From assembly GCA_026392355.1 (NCBI GenBank), contig JAPLCF010000034.1, forward strand, positions 1-48,703: a stretch of 48,703 nucleotides of DNA, written 5' to 3'. Source of the DNA: Actinomycetota bacterium. GTDB taxonomy: Bacteria; Actinomycetota; Thermoleophilia; Gaiellales; F1-60-MAGs149. Each line of letters starts with the position of its first letter. Position 1 is the stretch's first letter. Shown piece after piece: positions 42,045 through 48,703 of the stretch. The notes below the pieces were generated by a model. It saw only the letters and a program-made list of their open reading frames with translations. It made no database searches and had not been told where the DNA came from. A program made the position numbers and the translations under genes.

Positions 42045-43928
42045 TTGAGCGCCGCGGAGGAGACAGAGGAGGGCACGGGCACGGGAGCCCCTGCTCGCGT
42101 GCGCCTGCAGTTCTCCCCCAGCGGCATCGACGTGAAGGTGCCCGGTGGCGTCACGGTCTTCGACGCGGCCTCGTGGAACGGCATCGCGATCGACTCGACC
42201 TGCGGCGGGCACGGCACGTGCCGCAAGTGCAAGGTGCAGATCACCGAGGGCGAGGCGCCCCTGTCGAAGCTCGACAGCCGCGCCTTCTCCCCCGACGAGC
42301 TGCGTGACGGCTGGCGTCTGGCCTGCCGTATCCAGACCGCCGGCGATCTGTCGATCGAGGTGCCGCCGCTGCAGACCCGGCCGAAGGCCGCGACCGTCGG
42401 CGTCGGCCGCCAGGTGATCCTGCGCCCCTCGATCGTCAAGCGCTTCCTCCAGCTCGAGGAGGCGACGCTCTCCGACCAGCGCACCGACATCCAGCGCGTC
42501 CTCGACGCGATGGACGATCTCGAGCTGACGACGTCGATCTCCGTGCTCCGCACGATCGGCAAGGTGCTGCGGTCGTCGAACTGGGAGATCACCGCGGTGA
42601 TCGCCGACAGCGAGTTGATCGCCGTCGAGCCCGGCGACACGACGGGCCGTCGCTTCGCGATCGCGTACGACCTCGGTACCACCACGGTCGTCGCCAACCT
42701 GCTCGACATCGAGACCGGCACCCCGGTGGCGGTCAAGAGCATGCTCAACAAGCAGCAGCCGTTCGGCGCCGACGTCATCAGCCGGATTAGCGCCACGATG
42801 ATGGACCCCGACGCGCTCGACAAGCTGCGCGACCTCGCCCACGAGACGCTCGCGGAGCTGACCGAGGAGGTTCTCGCCGCCGGCGAGATCGACCGCAACG
42901 AGGTCTACGAGATCGTCCTGGCCGGCAACGCGACGATGACGCAGATCGCGCTCGGCATCGACCCCGAGCCGCTCGGCGTCGCGCCGTTCGTGATGACCAG
43001 TGAGGGCTACGACGGCCTGCACGCCTCGGACCTCGGCATCTCGATCCACCCGAACGCGCCCGCCACCGTCTTCCCCTCACTCGGCGCCTACGTGGGTGGC
43101 GACATCACCGCCGGCATCCTCGCGACGGGCCTCGATCGCGATCGCCGCCTGCGCCTGTTTATCGACGTCGGCACCAACTGCGAGATCGCGATCGGCAACC
43201 AGGACCGCATCGTCTCGACCGCCGCGCCCGCTGGCCCCGCCTTCGAGGCCGCGTCAATCCGCCACGGCATGCGTGCTGATGACGGCGCGATCGAGGTCGT
43301 CAAGCTAACCGAAGACGCCATAGAGCTGGGCGTCATTGGCGATGCCGAGCCCGTCGGTATGTGTGGCTCGGGCTTGGTCGACGCGGTCGCCGAGCTGGTG
43401 TGTGTCGGCATGCTCGATTCCTCCGGCAAGTACCTCACCGACGAGGATGCCGCTGAGCGCCTGCCCGGCCTGGCCCCCAACCTGATTACCCTCAACGGCG
43501 AGCGCGTCTTCGTCCTGCACTGGAAGGGCGACGTCGGCGACGGCGAGAACGCCGTCTTCCTGTCGCAGCGCGACGTGCGCGAGCTCCAGTTCGCCAAGGC
43601 CGCAATCGCCACCGGCTGGCGTCTGATGATCGAGGAGCTCGGCATCGACGAGGCCGACATCGCTCAGGTGCTGCTGGCCGGCTCGTTCGGGTCGTACCTC
43701 TCCGCCGCCAGCGCGATTCGCATCGGTCTCGTGCCGAAGCTGCCGATCCCGCGCATCATCAGCGCCGGCAACGTCGCCGGTGAGGGCGCCAAGATGGCGA
43801 TCCTCTCGATCCAGGAGCGCCACGCCGGCGCGGCCCTGATCGACGAGATCGAATACGTCGAGCTGTCCGAGCGCACCGACTTCAACGACCGCTTCATCGA
43901 GCAGCTCGCCTTCCCGGTAGGCACGTGA
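42045..43928 (+). CDS. Corrinoid activator, [2Fe-2S] / ASKHA (RACo-like)
   Basis: Reductive activator that returns inactive Co(II) corrinoid to Co(I) using ATP. 627 residues. The N-terminal plant-type ferredoxin domain has C53, C59, C62 and C94 ([10 protein letters not shown] ... LACRI), the [2Fe-2S] form as in Carboxydothermus RACo, not the C-terminal [4Fe-4S] form of methanogen RamA. A linker (100-195) leads to the ASKHA ATPase part ([61 protein letters not shown]). The TTG start at 42045 is the first codon before the ferredoxin domain and follows a 4-base gap. Confidence 0.94.
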   Translation: MSAAEETEEGTGTGAPARVRLQFSPSGIDVKVPGGVTVFDAASWNGIAIDSTCGGHGTCRKCKVQITEGEAPLSKLDSRAFSPDELRDGWRLACRIQTAGDLSIEVPPLQTRPKAATVGVGRQVILRPSIVKRFLQLEEATLSDQRTDIQRVLDAMDDLELTTSISVLRTIGKVLRSSNWEITAVIADSELIAVEPGDTTGRRFAIAYDLGTTTVVANLLDIETGTPVAVKSMLNKQQPFGADVISRISATMMDPDALDKLRDLAHETLAELTEEVLAAGEIDRNEVYEIVLAGNATMTQIALGIDPEPLGVAPFVMTSEGYDGLHASDLGISIHPNAPATVFPSLGAYVGGDITAGILATGLDRDRRLRLFIDVGTNCEIAIGNQDRIVSTAAPAGPAFEAASIRHGMRADDGAIEVVKLTEDAIELGVIGDAEPVGMCGSGLVDAVAELVCVGMLDSSGKYLTDEDAAERLPGLAPNLITLNGERVFVLHWKGDVGDGENAVFLSQRDVRELQFAKAAIATGWRLMIEELGIDEADIAQVLLAGSFGSYLSAASAIRIGLVPKLPIPRIISAGNVAGEGAKMAILSIQERHAGAALIDEIEYVELSERTDFNDRFIEQLAFPVGT

Positions 43929-44548
43929 GCGACATTGCCGTCATCACCTGTGGTGTGCTCACGCAGCACGTCGATGCGATCCGTACGCGTCGCGGCTGGG
44001 ATGTCTCGGTGCATCCGCTGCCGCCGCTCCTGCACCAGCGCCCCGATCGCATCGCCCCGGCCGTGCAGGAGCTGGCCGAGCAGCTGGCCGAGGACCACGA
44101 CCGCGTCGTCGTGGCCTACGCCGACTGCGGCACCTACGGCGCGCTCGACAGCGTCTGCGAAGACCTCGGCCTCGAGCGCCTGCGCGGCAGCCACTGCTAC
44201 GACGTCTTCGCTGGCCCCGACCGCATCGCCGAAATCCACGGCAGCCAGCCCGGCAGCTTCCTGCTCACCGACGCACTGATCAAGGGCTTCGATCGGCTCG
44301 TCGTGCAAGAGCTCGGCCTCGACCGGCATCCCGAATTGCGCGACGACTACTTCCGCGAGTACACCCGGGTCGTCTGGCTCGCCCAGGACCCCACCCCCGC
44401 CCTGCGCGAGGGTGCCGCCCGCGCCGCCCAGACGCTGCGTCTGCCGCTCGAGATCATCGAGACCGGCGATCGCGGACTCGAGGCAGAGCTGGAGCGGATG
44501 ATCGAACGAACCCCCACGGGCGCCGGTAGCGCCACCCAAGGAGCGTGA
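43925..44548 (+). CDS. DUF1638 protein, unknown role in corrinoid operon
   Basis: A 207-residue cytosolic protein of the DUF1638 family, whose function is not known to me. Members are found next to MttB-type methyltransferases, as here. Candidate metal or cofactor ligands are C9 ([10 protein letters not shown]), H30, H37, C68 ([11 protein letters not shown]), C78, H90 and C91 (GSHCYDVF). No known catalytic motif is seen. The GTG overlaps the activator stop (GTGA), and the gene ends 3 bases before the FAD-GcvT fusion, so its product is made with both. A corrinoid-handling or substrate-binding role is a guess. Confidence 0.85.
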   Translation: MSDIAVITCGVLTQHVDAIRTRRGWDVSVHPLPPLLHQRPDRIAPAVQELAEQLAEDHDRVVVAYADCGTYGALDSVCEDLGLERLRGSHCYDVFAGPDRIAEIHGSQPGSFLLTDALIKGFDRLVVQELGLDRHPELRDDYFREYTRVVWLAQDPTPALREGAARAAQTLRLPLEIIETGDRGLEAELERMIERTPTGAGSATQGA

Positions 44549-44551
44549 GCA

Positions 44552-46999
44552 ATGGACGCCAAGGCTGACGTCGTCATCATCGGAGCGGGCATCGTCGGCA
44601 CGTCTGCCGCCTGGGAGCTCGTCCAGGCCGGCGTGACCAACGTGATCGTGATCGACCAGGGCCCGCTCAGCCACACCGGTGGCTCGTCGTACCACGCCCC
44701 CGGTCTGGTTTTCCAGACCGGCACCAGCCGCCTGCTCTGCACCCTGGCCCAGTGGTCTGCCGAGACGTACCGGACCTACAACACGCCCGAGCGCGATGCC
44801 TGGGCCGAGGTCGGCAGCATCGAGGTCGCCACGACCCCGGCGCGCGCCAAGGAACTTGAGCGCCGCCGCAACGCCGCGATGGCGTACGGCCTCGAGGGCA
44901 GCATCATCACGCCCAAGCAGGTTGTCGAGCTCTGCCCGCTGGTCGACGAGAGCACGATCCTCGCCGGCTACCACGTCAAGAGCGACGGCCTCTGCCGCGC
45001 GGTCACCGTGTGCCACACGCTGCAGGAGTGGTGCCGCCAGGCTGGCGTGCGCTTCTTCGAGAGCACGCGCGTCACGAACGTCCAGATCGAGGGCGGTCGC
45101 GTGCGCGGCGTCGAGACGGTGAGTGGCACGGTCAAGTGCGGCCAGGTCCTCGTGGCCGGCGGCCTCTGGGGCCCCGAGCTGCAGACCATGATCGGCCGTC
45201 CGATTCCGCTGCAGCCCGTCGAGCACGTATTCGCGTGGGGCGCCCCGATCGAGGGCCTCGAGCGCGGTCCCGTTGAGTCGGTGCTACCGATGATCCGCCA
45301 TCAGGATCGCGACGTCTATTACCGCCAGCGCTGGCAGGGCATGGGCATCGGCTCGTACGCCCACGCCCCGCTGCCGATTGCGATCGACGATCTCGAGCGC
45401 GCCGAGGACGGGCACCAGAACGCGCAGGGGCCGTTTAGCGAGGAGCACTTCGCCGACGCCTGGGATGCCACCCGCACCCTGATGCCGCGCGTCTACGACG
45501 CCGGTCTCGAGGAGACGTTCAACGGCCACTTCTCGTTCACGATCGACGGCAACCCGCTGCTCGGCGAGTCGTCGTACACCAAGGGCCTGTTCCTGGCCGA
45601 GGCGATCTGGGTGACGCAGGCGGCCGGCTCGGCCCAGGCCGTCGTGCGCCAGATGACCGGTCAGCCCGTCGGACTCGATCTCGGCGGCGCGCATCCCGAC
45701 CGCTTCCAGCCGCACCATGGCGCCCCCGCCTTCGTGCTCGCCCGTGGCAGCCAGCAGTACGCCGAGGTCTACGACATCCTGCATCCGCTCGCGCCCGCGC
45801 TCAACGCGCGCGGCCTGCGCCGTCTCCCCTCGCACGAGTGGGTGTCGGAGCGCGGCGGCTACATGCTCGAGAGCGCCGGCTGGGAGCGCGCGCAGTGGCT
45901 CGAGACCAACGCGAGCCTGCCCGCCCCCGAGCACACGCAGTCGCGTGGCGAGTGGGAGTCACTGCACTGGTCGCCGACGATCGGCAAGGAGCACGCTCGC
46001 GTGCGCTCGCACGTCGGCCTGTTCGACCTCACGCCGTTTACGAAGCTCGAGGTCGAGGGCTCGGGCGCGTGCGACTGGCTCAACCGCATGTGCACGTCCG
46101 AGATGGACGTGCCGGTTGGCCGCATCGTCTACACGACGTGTCTGACCCCCCACGGCGGCGTGGTCTTCGACATCACGGTCACGCGCCTGAGCGACACGAG
46201 CTATCTGATCGTGACCGGCGGCGGCTCTGGCCCGCGCGACGTCGCGTGGCTGCGTAGCCATCTGCCCGAGGGCGACGCCGTGCGCCTGCGCGACGTCACC
46301 AGCTCGTACGCCGTCTGCGGTCTGTGGGGTCCGAACGCCCGCAAGGTGCTGCAGCCGCTCGTGCCGGAGGACCTCTCGAACGAGGCCTTCCCGTACATGC
46401 GCGCACAGCGCATCTGGATCGAGCACGTGCCCGCGCTCGCGCTCCGCATCTCCTACGCCGGCGAGCTTGGCTGGGAGCTCTACGTGCCCAGCGAGTACGG
46501 CAGCTGGGTGTGGGAGCGCCTGCTCGAGGCCGGCCAGGAGCACGGCATCATCGCCGCTGGCGGCGGCGCCTTCGAGTCGCTGCGCATCGAGAAGGGCTAC
46601 CGCTTCGCGGGCGTCGACATGCATACCGATTACACGGCCGACCAGTCCGGCCTCGGCTTCGCCGTCAACCTCGGCAAGTCGGCCTTCATCGGCAAGCAGG
46701 CCGTCATCGAGGAGCGCAAGGCGGGTCTTGCCAAGCGCCTCGTGCCGATCCTGCTCGACGACGCGAATGCGGCCCCGCTCGGCGGCGAGCCGATCCTGAT
46801 CGACGGCAAGAAGGTCGGCTACGTCACCAGCGCCAACTTTGGTTACACGGTTGGCAAGTCGATCGCCTACGGCTATCTTCCCGCGGAGCAGGCTGCTCCG
46901 GGGACGCGGGCCGCCGTACGGATCTTCGATCGCGAGATCGAGGGTGCCGTGACAACCGAACCCATTTTCGACCCCGCCGGCGAGCGCATCCGCGCCTAG
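44552..46999 (+). CDS. Dimethylglycine/sarcosine dehydrogenase-like FAD-GcvT fusion
   Basis: 815 residues: N-terminal FAD oxidoreductase domain (GAGIVG at 11-16, to about 380), a linker domain, and a C-terminal GcvT (aminomethyltransferase) domain from about 430 to the end, as in dimethylglycine dehydrogenase. His48 in TGGSSYHAPGL is placed like the histidine that covalently holds FAD in mammalian DMGDH. Such enzymes oxidise an N-methyl group and trap the formaldehyde unit on THF as methylene-THF, the same pool MetVF feeds. Good AAGGAG site; starts 3 bases after DUF1638. The exact substrate (dimethylglycine or sarcosine) is inferred from context. Confidence 0.92.
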   Translation: MDAKADVVIIGAGIVGTSAAWELVQAGVTNVIVIDQGPLSHTGGSSYHAPGLVFQTGTSRLLCTLAQWSAETYRTYNTPERDAWAEVGSIEVATTPARAKELERRRNAAMAYGLEGSIITPKQVVELCPLVDESTILAGYHVKSDGLCRAVTVCHTLQEWCRQAGVRFFESTRVTNVQIEGGRVRGVETVSGTVKCGQVLVAGGLWGPELQTMIGRPIPLQPVEHVFAWGAPIEGLERGPVESVLPMIRHQDRDVYYRQRWQGMGIGSYAHAPLPIAIDDLERAEDGHQNAQGPFSEEHFADAWDATRTLMPRVYDAGLEETFNGHFSFTIDGNPLLGESSYTKGLFLAEAIWVTQAAGSAQAVVRQMTGQPVGLDLGGAHPDRFQPHHGAPAFVLARGSQQYAEVYDILHPLAPALNARGLRRLPSHEWVSERGGYMLESAGWERAQWLETNASLPAPEHTQSRGEWESLHWSPTIGKEHARVRSHVGLFDLTPFTKLEVEGSGACDWLNRMCTSEMDVPVGRIVYTTCLTPHGGVVFDITVTRLSDTSYLIVTGGGSGPRDVAWLRSHLPEGDAVRLRDVTSSYAVCGLWGPNARKVLQPLVPEDLSNEAFPYMRAQRIWIEHVPALALRISYAGELGWELYVPSEYGSWVWERLLEAGQEHGIIAAGGGAFESLRIEKGYRFAGVDMHTDYTADQSGLGFAVNLGKSAFIGKQAVIEERKAGLAKRLVPILLDDANAAPLGGEPILIDGKKVGYVTSANFGYTVGKSIAYGYLPAEQAAPGTRAAVRIFDREIEGAVTTEPIFDPAGERIRA

Positions 47000-47030
47000 C
47001 CGTCACCGATTCCCTCCGGAGGAGAACCCT

Positions 47031-48206
47031 ATGCCCCAGCTCGCAACCGCCCTTGAGCGTCTCGGTACCGAGACCGCCTTCGAGGTCCTCGCCCGCGCCA
47101 AGGCCCTCGAGGCCACCGGCAAGCGCGTCATCCATCTCGAGATCGGCGAGCCCGACTTCGACACCCCGCCCCACATCGTCGAGGCCGCGGCCAAGGCGCT
47201 GAAGGACGGCCAGACGCACTACTGCCCCGCCCCGGGCCTGCCGATCCTGCGCGAGACGTGCGCCAACCATCTGTCCACGCATCGCGGCATCGACGTGCAC
47301 CCCGACTCGATCGTCGTCACGCCGGGCGCCAAGCCGTTCCTGTTCTACGGCATCCTCGCCACGTGCAACCCGGGCGATGAGGTCATCTACCCTAACCCGG
47401 GCTTCCCGATCTACGAGTCGGCGATCCGCTGGGCCGGTGCCACGCCGGTGCCGCTGCCGCTCACCGAGGAGACCGACTTCGCCTTCACGGCCGACGACCT
47501 CCGGTCCCGCATGACGTCGAAGACGAAGATGGTGATCCTCAACTCGCCGGCCAACCCGACGGGTGGCTACATCTCGAAGCAGCTCAACGCCGAGATCGCC
47601 AACGTCCTGGCCGACCACGACTGCTGGATCCTGTCGGACGAGGTCTACTCCGAGATGCTGTGGGGCGGTGCCGAGCACGACACGATCGCCGGCCACCAGG
47701 GTCTCCAGGACCGCACGATCCTCCTCGACGGCTTCTCCAAGACGTTCGCGATGACGGGCTGGCGCCTGGGCTACGCGTCGCTGCCGGAGGCGCTGCGCGA
47801 GCCGATCACCCGCCTGATCATCAACTCGGTGTCCTGCACCGCTCCCGCCACGCAGCTCGCCGGCGTCGCGGCCCTGACCGGCCCCCGCACCGAGATCGAC
47901 GCGATGATGGCCGAGTTCGATCGTCGCCGCGCCGCGGTTGTCGAGGGCCTCAACTCGCTACCGGGTGTCACGTGCCGCGACCCGAAGGGTGCGTTCTACG
48001 CGTTCCCGAACGTCACGGGCACGGGCCAGGACGGCAAGATCGTCGCCGACCGCCTGCTGCAGGAGGCCGGCGTCGCCGTGCTGAGCGGCACCGCCTTCGG
48101 CGAGCACGGCGATGGCTTCTTGCGTCTCTCGTACGCCAACAGCATGGAGAACATTCAGGAGGCGATCGAGGCGATGCGCGGTCTGCTGGAGACGATGCAG
48201 GCATGA
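47031..48206 (+). CDS. Class I PLP-dependent aminotransferase
   Basis: 391 residues, fold type I. K237 in DGFSKTFAMTGWRLGY holds PLP; N174-P-T-G, D203 and Y206 (SDEVYSE) bind the cofactor. The sequence resembles broad aspartate/alanine-type enzymes. In an operon that yields glycine and methylene-THF it may act on glycine, serine, glyoxylate or pyruvate, but the specificity cannot be read from sequence. A strong GGAGGAG site precedes the ATG. Its stop overlaps the next start (ATGA). Confidence 0.92.
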   Translation: MPQLATALERLGTETAFEVLARAKALEATGKRVIHLEIGEPDFDTPPHIVEAAAKALKDGQTHYCPAPGLPILRETCANHLSTHRGIDVHPDSIVVTPGAKPFLFYGILATCNPGDEVIYPNPGFPIYESAIRWAGATPVPLPLTEETDFAFTADDLRSRMTSKTKMVILNSPANPTGGYISKQLNAEIANVLADHDCWILSDEVYSEMLWGGAEHDTIAGHQGLQDRTILLDGFSKTFAMTGWRLGYASLPEALREPITRLIINSVSCTAPATQLAGVAALTGPRTEIDAMMAEFDRRRAAVVEGLNSLPGVTCRDPKGAFYAFPNVTGTGQDGKIVADRLLQEAGVAVLSGTAFGEHGDGFLRLSYANSMENIQEAIEAMRGLLETMQA

Positions 48207-48703
48207 GCGCCAAGCCCCGTATCGTCGTCACGCGCCGCATCCCGCAGCCGGCACTCGATCTGCTCGCCGAGCACGGCGACGTGTGGCTCTCGCCGCACGA
48301 TCGTCCCCTCACCCGCGAGGAGATGTTCGACGCCGTCAAGGGCGCCGACGCAATCGTCTGCCTCCTGCATGACACGATCGACGACGCCGTCCTCGACGCG
48401 GCTGGTCCGCAGCTGAAGGTCATCGCCAACGTGGCGGTGGGCTACAACAACGTCGACACGAAGGCGATCGAGAGCCGCGGCACCGTCTGGTTCACGAACA
48501 CGCCGGGCGTGCTGACGGAGGCCACCGCGGACATCGCGATGTCGCTGATTCTGATGACGACTCGTCGTCTCGGCGAGGGCGAGCGCGTGATCCGCTCGGA
48601 GACCCCGTGGGTGTGGAGCATGTTCTACATGCTCGGCACGGGCATCCAAGGCAAGACGCTCGGCATTGTCGGCCTCGGTCTAATCGGTCAGGCGACGGCG
48701 CGT
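48203..48703 (+). CDS. 2-hydroxyacid dehydrogenase, N-terminal part (cut by window edge)
   Basis: First 167 codons of a D-isomer-specific 2-hydroxyacid dehydrogenase, of the glyoxylate/hydroxypyruvate reductase group: VVTRRIPQPALDLL, VIANVAVGYNNVDTKAIESRG, NTPGVLTEATADIAMSL and the start of the NAD-binding GLGLIG motif at the very end. The catalytic Arg, Glu and His lie beyond the edge. With the aminotransferase it could turn serine- or glycine-derived keto acids into glycerate or glycolate. The ATG is coupled to the preceding stop. Confidence 0.93.
   Translation, partial: MSAKPRIVVTRRIPQPALDLLAEHGDVWLSPHDRPLTREEMFDAVKGADAIVCLLHDTIDDAVLDAAGPQLKVIANVAVGYNNVDTKAIESRGTVWFTNTPGVLTEATADIAMSLILMTTRRLGEGERVIRSETPWVWSMFYMLGTGIQGKTLGIVGLGLIGQATAR

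Larger units (their letters stand above)
36882..48703. other. Corrinoid-dependent demethylation / one-carbon locus
   Basis: Gene order: methyltransferase (minus), then on plus iclR, corrinoid protein, MetV-like, MetF, methyl-THF methyltransferase, corrinoid activator, DUF1638, FAD-GcvT fusion, aminotransferase, hydroxyacid dehydrogenase. Overlapping starts or short gaps between the plus-strand genes indicate one transcript. All parts needed to take methyl groups from a methylated amine into tetrahydrofolate are present. No transporter is seen before the right edge. Confidence 0.8.

Overview
This is GC-rich chromosomal DNA from a respiring (probably aerobic) bacterium. A full 14-subunit NADH dehydrogenase, a catalase-peroxidase, an AhpE-like peroxiredoxin, MntR/DtxR and FadR/IclR-type regulators, and a recurrent TANNNT -10 box a few bases before start codons all suggest an actinomycete. 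A lineage such as Thermoleophilia would fit, but the class is an inference. No rRNA, tRNA, CRISPR array, transposase or prophage gene was seen. No gene-free stretch exceeds about 240 bases.

Layout. (1) 1-10198, housekeeping and accessory genes: the N-terminal part of katG (cut by the left edge), a two-helix membrane peptide, an OB/HD protein - NAD synthetase - metallo-hydrolase operon on the minus strand, a DUF1015 protein, an Mrp/ApbC Fe-S carrier, a secreted beta-propeller, a DUF1028 protein and a UPF0173 hydrolase. Two palindromic elements lie here (4842-4940 and 6316-6380). (2) 10239-24646: nuoA to nuoN on the minus strand in canonical order, mostly overlapping or abutting. (3) 24873-27281, divergent from nuo: an IscA/ErpA-type Fe-S protein, an S4-domain protein, an M20 peptidase and an MntR-like regulator. 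(4) 27278-34727: a RelE/Phd toxin-antitoxin pair, transketolase with two small membrane proteins, rarA, ahpE-like peroxiredoxin, a divergent beta-carbonic anhydrase, an MscS channel and a phosphoesterase. (5) 34858-36680: an amine-oxidase-type FAD enzyme facing a GntR/FadR regulator. (6) 36882-48703: the most interesting region, a corrinoid-dependent demethylation locus.

The corrinoid locus. A non-pyrrolysine MttB-family methyltransferase (minus strand) is divergent from a ten-gene run: iclR regulator, corrinoid protein, MetV-like zinc/cysteine protein, MetF, methyl-THF:corrinoid methyltransferase, a [2Fe-2S] ASKHA-type corrinoid activator, DUF1638, a dimethylglycine-dehydrogenase-like FAD-GcvT fusion, a class I aminotransferase and a 2-hydroxyacid dehydrogenase (cut by the right edge). 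The simplest reading is stepwise demethylation of a quaternary amine, most likely glycine betaine. MttB would move one methyl to the corrinoid protein, the pterin methyltransferase would pass it to THF, and MetVF would oxidise it to methylene-THF. The dimethylglycine product would go to the FAD-GcvT enzyme, with the aminotransferase and dehydrogenase handling glycine/serine/glyoxylate carbon. This chemistry is best known from anaerobes (acetogens, methanogens), yet here it sits with complex I and KatG. The substrate, the electron acceptor of MetVF and the role of DUF1638 cannot be settled from sequence alone.
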